From Strix aluco (taxonomy: Eukaryota > Chordata > Aves > Strigiformes > Strigidae), in assembly GCF_031877795.1 (NCBI RefSeq), contig NC_133938.1:16338920-16402919 (forward strand): DNA of 64,000 bases. The letters are read 5' to 3'. The notes below the pieces were generated by a model. That model had not been told where the DNA came from, made no database searches, and saw nothing but the letters and a program-made list of their open reading frames with translations. The translations under genes were made by a program, and so were the position numbers. How positions within the stretch are numbered: position 1 is the first letter of the stretch; each line of letters starts with the position of its first letter. Shown here one piece after another: positions 12,230-25,500 of this stretch.

Positions 12230-14520
12230 TGTTTTCTCACTTAACTTTCCCCGTGAACACGTTTAACCATGTTTTTTACCCAGGAGACTGGAATGAGAAA
12301 GGTTTGAAGGGCTTTGTCTCTGGGGGAGCTGAAATTTGGTACCCACAGCTAATGGTGCTGCGTTCTCCTTTGACACATGCACGATGCATTTTGTCTTCGT
12401 GTATGCTGCCACTTCCAGGGACCAAAAAAAAACCAACAACCAAAACCAACAAAAACTAGCTTTTCAGTAGAAAACTGGCATTTTCCAATACCCACAAAAC
12501 AGGGTCAGCTGGTGTCCAATACCTACACTGACTTCTGCATGTTTCTTCTTGTGTAACAGCCGAAGTTCAGAAACACACGGGGTTGACCCCTGAACCTGGA
12601 TCTACGGACCCTGGTCTCGCTTTGTTCCCCTGCGTGGCCTGGAAACGTTTTTTGCCAGAAGTGGGATGCAAATAGTCAAACAAAAGCCTAATTCACTTTC
12701 CTGCTTTGTCTCCCTCCAGACATAATCTCATTTTAATTAAATTACCTTACCCCAATGAATGAAAATACAAACCACAGATCATATTCCACACTGAATTTTT
12801 CCACAGCCCATTTTCTTCAAATTCCTCTCTCTGCTGTTCAAGGTCTTTTAGACAAAACGCATGCACTGTGTGAGCCTCACTTCGAATACTCTAAGGATTA
12901 ATTGAAGAACATGATGGAAGGAAGGGAAGAGTGTGAGTAAAATAGCTGGTTTATATTTGTATCCTCAAATGTCAGTTCATTACCAAAGTTAGAAACCAGC
13001 TGATGCAGAAAATTCATTATGGCCTCATTTAGAATGCTTATTCCTTGAGAGACAAAAAAGAATTGCCTTGCATGGCTTACTTGTCCAACACAAATATGCC
13101 ACATTTTACAGTACACTTTGGGATGTGAAGAGGGTTTTCTTTAGAGTGCAGTACGTTTAATGATCTGTTTAACTTGTTTACCTGCATTTATTTAAAATCC
13201 AAAGCAGTGAGGCCTCCCACCACTCTCTGTTCTCAATACTCCTATCAATACTCGAGCCCCATTATTTGCATAGTGTTTGCAAGCTTTGCTTATTTATTTG
13301 GCAGTATGTGAGTCAGGCAAAATGAAATGGTTGGGGAAGTCACATCTACAGCCCTTTGCACAAAAGTGCACTTTTCCTGTGATTTTAGTGCTTGTAACTG
13401 TGTCTGGTTAGCAGTGAGGTGACTTGGATCTCTGTTCACAAGTGCAGCCAGGATGCAGTGAGCTGCTTCTGGGAGTGAGACAGACGCACAGGGCTTGGTG
13501 CTGCTGGCCGGCAGGCTCTGTCTGTCAGTGCCGGCTGGGGCACTCCTGTCACGTAGCCGTGACTTGCTCTGCAGAAATCAGGCTGAAGTTACCAGCTGGT
13601 TCTGTACGACCCCCCAGGTAGCTTGTAATGTCTCCCTTGCCTCGCAGCGAACAGCAAGGGTGTCAGTTGAGTGGTTTGACTCAGAAGGAAATTCTGCAAG
13701 TAAAACATCCCGCAAATTTGTACTAACCCAGACTGTTAAGGATGGTCAAAAGGTCCCAACGTCTGAGTTGTTGTTGGGACGCAGCCCTGGTGCTGAGGGG
13801 AAGCCTGCAAAGCCCGTGCATGGGGAAGGCAGGGTACGTTGGTTGGTTGGTATTGCTTTGTTTCCCCAGCGCTGACACAGTGGCATCTGTGTAACGCTTC
13901 TACGCCGTTAGAAAACATCCTGAATCAGGGGGAATGTGGAAGAAGAAATTAAAAATTAGTGTAATTAAAAAAAAGAGTGCAGTTGCTGGAGAAACTTGCC
14001 GACATTTGTATTAACCTCTGCAGGCAAGATTTTATTGCCAGTGGGCCAGACTTAGTCGAGTTGTGCCTTACTGTACGGCCAATCCCACGGGTCTCTGTGG
14101 GGCTCCTTGTGAAATAAGGTACGGCGCTTACACGAGTGAGAGATGGAGCCGTCCCAGGGAATCGCTGTCTCCATCTCCTCTCTTCCCCGGTCCCGGCAGT
14201 GGCACGGTGGTGGTGGCACGGCTGAGCCGTCCTTAGTCGCTCCTCTCTCCTGTCACCCTCAGCCTGCCGACCCTCCAGTTCCAGAGAAAGCCAAGTGTCT
14301 GCTACTCACCTGCAAGTTGATGAACTCATTCTAGAAATTAATTTTATGTAACTTTATCAATTTTTCGAGATCTGGCTGTTTCTGTTTCCCACCTTGTGTG
14401 AAATTTCCTCGGCTCAGTACCACATCCTTCAAAAAAGATGTGCAGGTTTTTTCCCTTTCCCCCCACCCCACTCTCTCCGCTCCTGCGTACACCCCATTTG
14501 GTGGCAGTAGAAATGTTCAC
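12230..14520. other. Interval between two CpG islands, no gene recognised
   Basis: Mixed composition, with a mildly GC-rich patch at about 13420-13870. No conserved protein match, splice-framed exon or repeat family is evident. Confidence 0.4.
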
Positions 14521-14539
14521 AGGGAGCTCCTAAGAAACT

Positions 14540-15370
14540 CAGGTCACGCATGTGGCACCGAGTGCTCCTCTCCGGCCGGGTGCCGCGGCCGCCCGTGCCG
14601 GCAGCCCTCGGGTACCGGCGCTGCCGCCGCCCTGCCCGCGGCTCCCCCGCAGGTAAACTCTGCCCGCGGGCGTCGGTCCCTGCTCCCCCGCCTCCATCCC
14701 CCGCCCGACAAACCTCCCGGGGCGCCCTCCCGAGCCTCCGCGGCGCGGGCGCTTGCGAGGCAGGGGGGTGCTGCGGGGCGGCAGGCGGGGGGACCCCGCG
14801 GGCCCCCTGACAGAGCGGCGGCGGGGGGGGGGGCGGCGCAGCGCTGCGCCTTTAAAACGGCCGCCATGACGCGGGCGGCGGTTGGTGCGGGCCGTGTGTG
14901 GCGGCCGCGTCACGCGGGCCGGGAGCCAGGCGGGGCTGCTGCCCGGTGTCAAACTGAGCCGCCTCAGAGCGCCCCGCTGCCGGCGGGGGGGGCGGGAGCC
15001 GGGGGCTCCGCCGCTCCGGAGCAGCCTGTAGCAATGCTTTGGTTTAGTTGCTCGTAGGTAGGTTTTTCTGTCTTACTTCCCCCCCCCCCCCCCCCCCCCC
15101 CCCCGGCCAAAAAATGACAATGTGGTGCAGTGCTGCCTGGCGAACGGTTTCGGAGATGCTTGTAAAATGGTGAACGCGTGTCACACAGTCCCGGCGGAGC
15201 CGTCTCCTCGCCCGCCGCGGGGAAGGGGAGCCCCGGGAGCCCCCCGGCGCCCGGGTGGCTGCGCGAGGCCGTGGGCTCCGCGGACGGTGCCCTGCCCCGA
15301 GCCCGGGGCGGCCGCCGGGTCCTGCGCGGCCGGGGCGAGGGGACCTTCCACAGACGGGCTGGTGCGGTTG
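14540..15370 (+). promoter_or_regulatory. SAMD13: CpG island, likely SAMD13 promoter and first exon
   Basis: About 800 bases of very CpG-rich sequence lie 1.1 kb upstream of the first SAMD13 coding exon on the same strand. A good splice donor context (TAG then GTAGGT) falls at 15057/15058 near its right side, so a noncoding exon 1 ending there is plausible; a second donor-like CAG-GTGAAC occurs at about 15388/15389. The frames through this block are composition artefacts. A 26-base C homopolymer lies just after the first donor. Confidence 0.65.
15079..15104 (+). repeat. 26-base C homopolymer
   Basis: An uninterrupted run of C on the plus strand (G on the minus strand) inside the CpG island, only about 20 bases after a candidate exon 1 donor. 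The complementary G run could form a quadruplex, and the exact length is likely to be unreliable in an assembly. Confidence 0.95.
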
Positions 15371-15928
15371 GCGTTTTGCAGTCACCTCAGGTGAACCAAG
15401 AAGTGATTTGAGGGAATGCGTTGAGTTACGTGGTCAGCGGTGCAGGAAGAAGCATCTTTTTGATTAGTTTGATACTGCTTTCTTGGTGCTTTACATGCTG
15501 CTAGCTGTATAATAAAGGGTCCTTTTTTCTTCTTTTTTTCTTTCTTTTTTTTAACAGCAGTATTAATTACTATCCTCTGTTTTTGCAAAGTTTTAGCTGA
15601 AGAGCGTGATTTCCCTATTCTGTACTTCCAGAGCTCTGTGACATTTCACTGGCATCCATTAATGCTACAGCAAGAACATCCCGAGTCCTTGGTCAGTTCT
15701 TTGGTGCTCTCTGAAATAGAAATGGCTTACTTGAGAACAGAAAGAAAAGGCTCCGGTCATTTCTGCATGTTCGGTGGAGTGGTGGAAAACGCTGTGTGGT
15801 GAAAGTACTCCATCATGCTGCAAGGAGGGAAACAAACTGGATTTTCTCCCATGTCCTTCGTATGCTCCTTTCCTTTTCAGAGTTCAGTATGCCATACCTA
15901 TAGAAGAAGCTGTGCTAGTGCAGGAAGG

Positions 15929-16095
15929 ATGGTCTCATGGATAAGATGCAGATTTAGGCCTTGGGAGTTTGGCGCTCAATTAGTAACTCTGCTTACCAGC
16001 TTTGTGTGTGAGATGGGCATAAGTCACTTTGTGCTCATCTGTATCCCAGATTCCCCATTTGTAAAACAAGGCCATGGATTTCAAAACCCCACTAG
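15929..16095 (+). mobile_element. MIR-like CORE-SINE relic
   Basis: The block reads like an amniote MIR element in sense orientation. A tRNA-like head (ATGGATAAGATGCAGA and a degenerate B box near GGCGCTCAA) is followed by the core CTCTGCTTACCAGC, then GGGCATAAGTCACTT, and then the diagnostic tail CCCCATTTGTAAAACAAGG. The many mismatches to the family pattern show great age. It lies between the CpG island and the first SAMD13 coding exon. Confidence 0.75.
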
Positions 16096-16488
16096 GGATA
16101 AGATCATAGGTCTGTTTGGATCCTGTGTATAGCAGGATGACTGAAGCTCTCTTGAAATCTAGCTAGGTATCGCAGGTCACTCTCTATGTGCATGAATGTA
16201 GAGTTGGATCAAAATTTTATGAGTTTCAAAAAGGATCAGATGTAACATTACCTTCCTTGTTTTTCAGGCATAAACAGTTTCTTGTGTTTGAAGCACAGGT
16301 CAACTTTTCCTAGTTCATTAGGTATTATCAGCTTTGCCAAGCTTCTGAGGAAAGCACTCTTTGACAGCACCTTTGCTCTCAGATGGAAACATGGTTGTGT
16401 CCCTGTAGAATGCTTCTTTCTGTTACATTATGTTGCTCTTTTCATACTACCAATAATTAAACCAGCTTTTTTCCCCCCTGTTGATCAG

Positions 16489-16573
16489 TTGCTGAAGTAA
16501 AAGAAACCTCTATCCTCCCCATGCTAACTGTTGACATGGAAAACAAGGAAAATGGCTCTCTGGATGTCAAAAA
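16489..16573 (+). CDS. SAMD13: SAMD13 first coding exon
   Basis: The acceptor follows a pyrimidine tract ending TTGATCAG. A 32-base 5' UTR precedes the ATG at 16521. The exon codes for 17 residues plus two bases of an Asn codon and ends at a strong GTAAGT donor (phase 2). Confidence 0.93.
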
Positions 16574-19500
16574 GTAAGTGAATCCATAGTGTTCAGTTTA
16601 TGTAAACAGCACATGGATTTTGATTGTAGTTTTCCTTTGACTTAATGCGGTTGGCAATGGTGGGCACCTCCATCTTTGCTCATTTCAAACCTTCCCTGTT
16701 CTCAATTACTTTTACTGTATTTCAACTTCGATATAGAAGAGTCTCGGGCACTGAATTGATTAAAAGTGGTATGTGGGAGGACTGTATAGCAACGGAGAGA
16801 TGTAGAAGCTAGTAACTTAAGTTAGCGGTATACCTTTCTCCATTGATTTCTTCTCTCAACCAGAGACTAAAGCAAGCGGTAGCACTGTAACCAATACTCT
16901 ACCTCTGCTCACCTGCCTGCTAGTGGCTTTTGCAGAACTGGTGCCTGATGGAGTGAGGTGTCCTGTGTGGAAGTCTCCTCTCTGTCTCATTCAGAGCCTT
17001 TCTCTGCTGACTGCCCGGCCATCTAAAGCTGAGAAGTAGTAGCAGCAGCAGCATATGTCTTTGGTGTCAGTTCTCCTCTGGAACAGATCGTTTGTTTGCT
17101 GGAGAAGCCCTAAACTGCTGGGCTTTTGCTTCAGACCTAGGGTGGGAATAAGACAGAGACATGGTGTGCACTGCTCCACAATTTTCTTTAGTGTGGTAGA
17201 CTGCAGGCTGAGGGATAGAAATGATTTTGGAGGCATTTCTGTATCCTCAAAGGTCAGCAATTCTTAGATTAGGACTAGCAATCTGAAGTTACGATCTGAG
17301 AAGTGGAGAAAAGGAGCCTTGCTGCTTTTTAAGCTGTGCTGGGATAGATATATACATATATAGATATGTTAAAAAAAAAAGCCAAAACACAAAGAAAGGT
17401 ACTAGAGAGAGTTCTTAGTCTTCGTTCTCTCTCTCTCTCAAACTGTAACACTTCTGCAAAGCTGCCCCTCATTTTTCTCCTTCAGATGTGTTTTCCATAA
17501 GCCTTCCAAGAAAAGTTGACAATGCTTAGGCTTCCTGGCACTAGGGTAATATAAATAATAATAACAACAGTCACTTCAGGATGATGATAAAATACCTGAT
17601 TATGACACAGCATCAAAAGATCTGATGGCAGCCATTAAAATCAGCAGGGTCCCCCTTTGCTTGAGACATTGGTTACACCACACCAACATAAAATGCATTT
17701 TCCTATTCAGTGACTATGAATAGATTATATTATGTATGTCCCTCAGAAGCCACCTTCAGCTGGCAGTCTTGCTTCTACAGTGAGGACTCTGTGGTGGGAG
17801 GAGAAAGGAAGCAGTCAAAGCAAGGACAGTTTACATTTAATCATTTTCTGCTGAGGCTTAGGTGATAAAGGCTCAACTACTCATTTTGAAGGTGGCTTTT
17901 TAAAACTGGTGGGGATTGTCATTAAACTGATCAGGAGCTGTGGTTTCTAAATGAGTGTATACAGTATGGATGTGCACATATCTACAAAAGAAGTATTTAG
18001 CACTTTCTTGAAGTGGTTATAAATAGCTTGGATAAAATCTGTTCACAGCTATATCCTTTCAGGCCTTGCTGCTTCTGCCACATGATGGCAATAAAGGCAC
18101 AGGGACAGTGGTGGAAAGCAGACAAACCTAATCTTTATTCATTATCAGTGCATCTAGTATCTCGTTACAAAGCCTAAAATGCCAGTCCGCTTAAGATTTT
18201 ACAGCATCCGGGATGTCTGGCATGAACTGGTGGTGTATGGCTAAGCCATGGCTGTTATATATTCCCTTTTCTTGTCTAAAGAATAGAGCCCTGTGCAACA
18301 GCAGGGCAAGGAGGAGACTGTTGAAGTCTAGAAGCCAAATGAGCATCTGTGTGAGTAGATGGGTTAAAATCCAGGTAGCCTCCAACAGTCTGCCACATGC
18401 CTTTGAGTCTTCTGCAGCTGTAGCTGTGGAAATCGGCTCCACTTGAGGTCCAGCATGATGCTACTCCTTGAGGCAAGATCTTGCAGTTATTTCCTGTGAT
18501 TAGTTAATGACTAAGGTACAGCCCCTGAAGTCACTGCAGTTGAAGCTGGAATGGGGCTGGACCAAGCTGTAGTTCCCTAGTGGCAAAAGAAGAGGTACAT
18601 GAAGAACTAACGCACCTGGGCTGAAATACAAAATTGTGGGAGCAAGGGTTTGGGACCATATTTAGCTTGAAATTAAAGTGTTTTGGGAAGTAAGCAAAAT
18701 ACAGTTTGGAGGTATTTTTATAGATTGAATCTTTTATTTGCTGTTTAGGAAGACTTAAATGTCTTATAGGATTTATTATGTTGGGGTTTTTTTAATATAC
18801 TGAGTTGGGGTTTTGTTTGTTTATTTTAAGTAGAAGATGAGTCATTTAAAGTGATAGTTTACATCTTAGGGAAAATGGAGATTTAAATATAATTCTTCAA
18901 ATGCTGATTTTACAAACGTGTAGGCTTTGTGTGGCACTTCTCACATTTTACTTCTTAAGCCTCACAATGTGCACAACACCAAAAATCTTAATTGAAAGGC
19001 ATTCTTTGATTTAAAAAAAAAAAAAACAAAACAGTGCAGCTCTGATAAGGCCAGATAGTCTCATTTTCAGTTTTGCTGAGTGTTGCCTTTCTGTGTAATC
19101 ACAATCAGTGAAGTGATTCATTACTTGATGAGCAAAAGTAAGAAACTCTGGCCCTTTGCTCATTGCTCCAAGATATGTGTATATTCCATGTGGTAAGTGA
19201 AAAAACCTGCTTTTAGAAGGCCAAATGCAGCATGCAGTGTGATACTGAGGTTGCAGTGTGAGTCCCTAGGGCCAGAATTTTGTTGACATGTTGACAGGTA
19301 CATTCCAAGAGTTAGGGGAGAAGGAAAAATTATCTGTGTTCCTTTTCCAGCTGGTACCATTGAAAATCAAAGTCCTGCCTCTAAGCTTTAGGACCTGAAA
19401 TGGACAGGATTCTGACATCTGCCCTGATCTGTACATTTTTGGTATTTCTTCATTAGCATTATGGTTAAGCATGCAGAACAGTGGAAAACATCTGACATGA

Positions 19501-22500
19501 ACTTTAGGACTTCTAGTTGGAGAGACATGTTAAAGAAGTTCTTGATGTCTTGCTCTTCGTCCTCCTACATTGCTATAGGAAGGGCAATCAAGCTCACTGT
19601 GTGTCTTTTCTACCAAGAATTTGCCAATACACAAAGGTTATCTGAGATAGGGTGATGGCAGGCTGAGGATAGGAAATGCAGGATAAACATAGTAATATGA
19701 ATGATTGGTTGGTTTTGCTACTGTGGAAAGCAATTGCCTGAGGTCAGTCAATCACAGAAGGGATTTGTTCTGATTGTGTTTAACAGATGTTTTCTCAGGC
19801 TCCTAGGTATTTAAAAAGTCCATAGATTTGTCCAAAGATGAGTCCAAAAGCAATTTTGGGAAATTTTTTATATTGAGCAATTAGTGCAATCATTGGTGCC
19901 TCTCTTTTTTTTTTTTTTTTTTTGTTTTACAAGTAAAGATGGTTTCCAGTAGTTTCTATCCATGTTACAAGGAAGCACAGGCTCATCTGGGAAAAGAATA
20001 ATCCACATACTGCAATTCTTTATAAGTACCTGGTAGCTGAAAACAAGCTGCAGGCTTGAAAGACAGGAATTTGGTACCTCAGTCATGGTAGTCTTTGTTG
20101 TCCAACTGCAAAGGCAGCACACTTGCAGGAAAAGATCCTGATGCTATCTTTGGCTGATGTGAAGATCCATATACTTTCTTCTTTTCTGAAGGGAGAGGTA
20201 CCTCAGTTGTCCTCAGCATCAGGTCTTTGAAATGGAAGAGGACAGGAGTGACTATCAGGGTGGGAGGAGGTGTGTCAAAGGATACTTTTCCTGGAGGAAC
20301 GAGGAAGGAGGGGATGTACATGGGGTGTGCACAAAGAAGCAGCAGATGCTCTGCACACATTTAGTGATTACTTGTCTGGATTTGCACTTTGCAGTTCAGT
20401 AGAGAACGGGAGACCTCCGGATCCTGCTGACTGGGCTGTTATCGATGTTGTGAATTATTTCAGAACAGCTGGATTTGAAGAACAAGCCAATGCTTTTCAA
20501 GAACAGGTAAATCTGTTAGGAAACACCTTTTGACTGCCACCAGTTTCTCACATTGCACATTTTTTGCCATGGACCTGCTTATATACTGTTAAATGGGAGT
20601 GAAAATCACACATCAATGTGGGGATCTGAGTGTGTTATTGGGTGAAAATCCATGGGACTATGATCTTTGAGTAATAATACTGTTCAACAAGGTGTGGATA
20701 ATGGGTGGGAGTTTGTTTAAAACTCCTCTGAAAGGTGAGGAATCTAAACAAATTTTCTGGCTTGGACTCAGTCTTCCTATACAACCCACTCAGTTTCACT
20801 GTCTTGTTATTTAAAATGTGAATGGTAATTCCCTTCTTCCTTAGTGTATTGTGCAAATACTCTCATGAGTATTTGTAAAATCCAGGGCTCCTAAGAAGCA
20901 AGTTGCTTTTGAAGACCTAGGATGAAAAAGGGGCTGCTGTGTTGCATTGAACTTGGCAGTGCAAGTGAACAGGGAAAGAAAAGTTGGCAATAAAGGGGAA
21001 GAATCTTTTTATGCACAGGAGCAGCATGTTTGTAGGACTCAGTCTGAGAAAGAGGTTGGGTCTTCATTTCTGGGCCTTGTAACTGCTGATGCACAGCTTC
21101 TTTTGGTAGATTTGATCAGCAAAGAGCTTAACAGACATATGCCCCTTGTAACACCTGTCAGCACACTGGTAAGGTGTGTTAGTGGGGCAGGATAGGGAAG
21201 CTGGCTTACTTGGCCTACAGCCCACCTGTTCCACAGAAAAGGAACTTAGGTTCACGAAGATGATCAGGGGCCTGGACCACCTGCCTTATGAGGACAGACT
21301 GAGAGAGTTGGGGTTGTTCAGCCTGGAGAAGAGAAGGCTCTGGGGAGACCTTAGAGAGGCCTTCCAGTACTTAAAGGGGGCCTACAGGAAAGATGGGGAG
21401 GGGCTCTTTATCAGGGAGTGTTGGGATAGGATGAGGGGTAACAGTTTTAAACTGAAAGAGGGTAGATTTAGATTAAATATAAGGAAGAAATTCTTCCCTG
21501 TGAGGGTGGTGAGACACCGACACAGGTTGCCCAGAGAAGCTGTGGCTGCCCCCTCCCTGGCAGTGTTCAAGGCCAGCTTGGACGGGGCCTCGAGCAACCT
21601 GGTCTAGTGGAAGGTGTCCCTGCCCGTGGCAGGGGGGTTGGAACTAGGTGATCTTTAAGGTCCCTTCCAACCCAAACCATTTTGTGATTCTATGAAGTTA
21701 CATATCCAGGTTGTCAGTTCAGCACCTTCCCCGGTGAGTGTATAGGTTTGCGTGCCAACTACCAGGAAATTAATTACCAACACTTGTATTTAGTTATCAA
21801 AATAGGTGATTGGACCTTCCAAGGCACTGGGGTAGTGCAAGTTATTGGCAGCTTTGCAGGGAAACTGTACATCTAACATGAAATAACGTTACTGTTGGTC
21901 AGGTTAACCTTGCTGACCTTCAGCACCTGGACAGTGAAATCCCATCTGATTGTAAGTGATGAGTATAACAGAGTATCTAAATTTAGCTCTTTGTACTTGG
22001 GGGTGAAAAGCCTAGTGTCGGGTAATTCTCTGGCAGAGTGCAGAGAGAGGCTCTTTCTGCAGCTGCTACTAATTTTTCAGAATTTGAAGACAGGTAAACA
22101 TGCAAAAACCCCTGTTTAAGTGTATCTAGTCCTTAATACCAGCATCCATGTCTCCTCAACAACCCTGGAAATGTGGCTTGAAAAAACACACAGGCAAAGT
22201 GATTGGAGCCTCTGGGGTTTTTTCCTTATACTGACAGATATCTCTGACTTTCATCAAATATCTTAACCTCTCGGCACCTCAGCTGGCTTGTCAGTAATAC
22301 TGCAGTAATTACTACTGATCTTGCAGCAGAAAGGTGAGGCTAACTCATGAGTTTTGGCAAAGCAATTTGCAACAGCCTGATGGAAAGCAGCATAGAAGTA
22401 GAGTGTAAAGGTTTTATTAGTATTCTGCAGTGAGGGCAAGTGGCTTCAGGAGGATAGCTGAAGTAAGCTGCTTTTTGGCAGTGTGTTGCCAGGGCTTTGC

Positions 22501-25500
22501 TAGGATAGCCATGGGCAGAAATGTGGCTGTGATTCCACTGCCAACTTCACTTTATGCCAAAGCCTTGGACAGGGAGGCTGACAGCTGCCACCAGGATGCG
22601 GCCAGGGGATGTGGGACGGACACTCACAGCAGAAGTCATTGCCACTTCCTTCCCTCTCCATTCCCTTAGCAATGGAGCAGCAAGTGCCTGGTTCTCCCTG
22701 CCAGCTCTGCCAGCCCATTCCCTGCCTGCAGCAGGAACAGCCCCAGGAACAACCCTGTCCCTAACCTCTTACCAGTGGTGGTGTTCTGTTTCCTCTACAG
22801 TGTTTACTAGCCACTAACTTTAACTCTGTGTAGTTATGGTATTTGTTATCAAGATCTCCCAGGCCTTCCAGGTATGGCAGTGCGGTCAGGTTTGCTTTGA
22901 ACCCTTAGCCATCCTCTGTCTATTGAGTCACCAAGCATGCAGCTGAAGCTCTGGCTATCTCTTTACCATTTGTACTGCAGCTTGCCTGGGGCCACAGAAA
23001 CCTAAATTTATTTGATCTGCTACTGCCCTGAATATGTACTGGAAAGGGAATGAGGTTGATAATGGTAAAGTATTCTGTTTCACCTACAACATGGGGAAAT
23101 TGTTTTCCACTGAACTGCTTCAGTAGGGGTAGCACTATGGTTTGCTTACGAAACATCAATAGCTCAGAATGTAATCGTGAGATCTATTATTACATTCAGC
23201 TTTTACACAACAGTAACTGAGTCCACGCTTTCTTTTGATGAATCTGCATACATCTGGACTCACCCAAAGCAAGTGACTCAAAGAATTTTTAAGACCTGAA
23301 TTTTTATTACAACATTTTAAGGAAAATGAGAAGACATTTAAGGACTACAGAATGTTTTATTAAAAGTGTATTTTAAGTGCTGGTAAGAAGTGATGATTGT
23401 ATGATGATTATACATTATTCCTTCTTGAACTTCCACTCATGTCAGCAAGTCAAAAGAGCTCACTGATGAAAACAGATTCAACTGAAAGATGTTGCCCAGT
23501 AACAGAAAAATGTAACAACAACAAGCAAATCAGACAAGCCAAGGAGCTGGGGGCACAGGATAACTAAAGAGAGAGGCAGACCAGATGGAGGATGAGGGTG
23601 TGAACACCTTTAAAGAACTGCTGCCTGCCAGTACGTGGCTGAGCTTTCTCTAGGAGCCCTGGGAGCACAGGGGGCTGTTGCTCACTCAAAGGCTGAAGCT
23701 GTTTGCCATGTCTCAAGACATGCTAGTGCTATGCCTGACCTTCATTACTGCCCATGTGGCTTCTTAACCATTGGTCTTGTGATAGCCAGACAAGCCCAAG
23801 TAACCCAATGCTAGTTTGCTGGCCTCAGTGCAGTGCCTTACCAGAAGGGAAACTGGGGTTTGATGCTAGCTTGTGTCCACTGCTGCTTTCTAGCAGAGCC
23901 ATGGTGTGGAGGAGCGTGTGAGCATGCTGGCTGCTGTGCTTTTGTGTTAGCTGTACTGTAAAACCTTGCAGTTTGCAGTCACTTGGAGAAAGAGCAGAAA
24001 AAGTTCTGGGAGGACTTGAAGCTTAACTGGTCCTCTGGTTATTTGCTGAAGACAATAGCTATTGCTGCTGAGGTCATCCTGGCACAGTGGGGAATTACTG
24101 TTAGCTCTAGTTGTGCAGAGGGGTGCCTCTGCAGATGACATTAAAAAGGCATACCAAAAGGTGGCATTGAAGTGGCATCCTGAAAAAAATCCAGAAAATA
24201 GAGAAGTAGCAGAGAAGAAATTCTGAGAAGTCACCAAAGCATACAAAATCTTACCTGGTGCAAAAACCGGAATGACTATGACAAACCTACAGAAGCAGGT
24301 TTAAGTGGAAAACTAAAAAGAAGTGGAAGAGGTAAAGCTTACAGTACACACAGAGATATAAAACACTTGAATTCTGAATATGTAATCACTAATTTCTACC
24401 CCAATATGTTTAGAGAATCAGTTTCTAGTTCAGTGAAAGCCTTAGTAGTTATCAACATTTCTAGAATTCATGGGAACCCCATGGAAGAAGAAGGGAAAGG
24501 AATAGATGATTTTTTTCCTATTCTTGGAGTTTCTCCTGTTCCAGGTACTGGACTTACTTCATTTGGATCCTGCCAAGCTGGAGGCTGTTCTTCCTCCATA
24601 GCATCGTTGAAAGCAGCAGAAAAGGCAACTTCAGATCGGTCATAGCAATGAGCAAAATACTCACTGGTGTCAAAATTCCCACAGAAAGAATTGTGACGAA
24701 TGGAAAAGAGAGGATAGAAACTGGTTTTAACCATTAACATTCTCAACAGTAATTGGAAAGAGGCTCCTGCTATAATTGGGTAAAAAGTTATTAGAAACTT
24801 TTTTCTTTTAGAAATACTGTTACATTGCGTTCCTCAGAGAGATTAGCAGTCATATCTCTCAGAGAGATTTTAAAGAAATTCCACTTTCAGCTGAGCTTTG
24901 ACTATGTAGTGGTTTGTCCATGTATTTTGTATTTATAAACTATCAAATCATAAGAGAGGTCGGTCTGGACAAATTCGTGCTGAACTCTTATATAAGCTCC
25001 TCTTTTCACCTTGAGTTGTAACCAAGGATGGGATCTCTGACATTTCCAAGACAACGTTTAATATTTCTAAGGAAGATGCTGCAGTGGGATAAATTGATGT
25101 GTGATGTTTATAATATTTATAAAATACAAACTTTTGGCAATATATTATCATGGACAACAATAATATACGCAAGCATTTGAACTGGTTGTTGGCTACTGAT
25201 AACAAATTCAACATTTAATAGTGGTTTTTTTAATTAAAAGTGAAAAAGAATGGAACAGTAGAGTGAAGTCCAGTGCAGGAGAATGCCATAAGACTATATA
25301 CTACTTTGGGCTATGACAACCTTGGGAGGTCTGGCTGTGTTGCGAGACACCAGTCAATGCATTGTTGTGTAGCTGTAGCTCCTGTTTCCTGAGTAGTGCA
25401 GTGTGATTGAAGTGTAGGAGTGTGTAAAGAAAAGGATGGTACCATGTCTAAAACAGATGGGAGCTGAGAGAGGTGGATTCTTTCTCTTCCATTTTGACCT

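Noticed and set aside
14398-15467. Several overlapping open frames on both strands across the CpG island, up to 219 codons
   Set aside because: They are Ala/Pro/Gly/Arg-rich products of high GC content with stops depleted; no domain and no codon preference is seen.
21176-21607. 143-codon frame
   Set aside because: It lies in the 3' terminal region of a CR1 LINE and is not a host gene or an intact reverse transcriptase.
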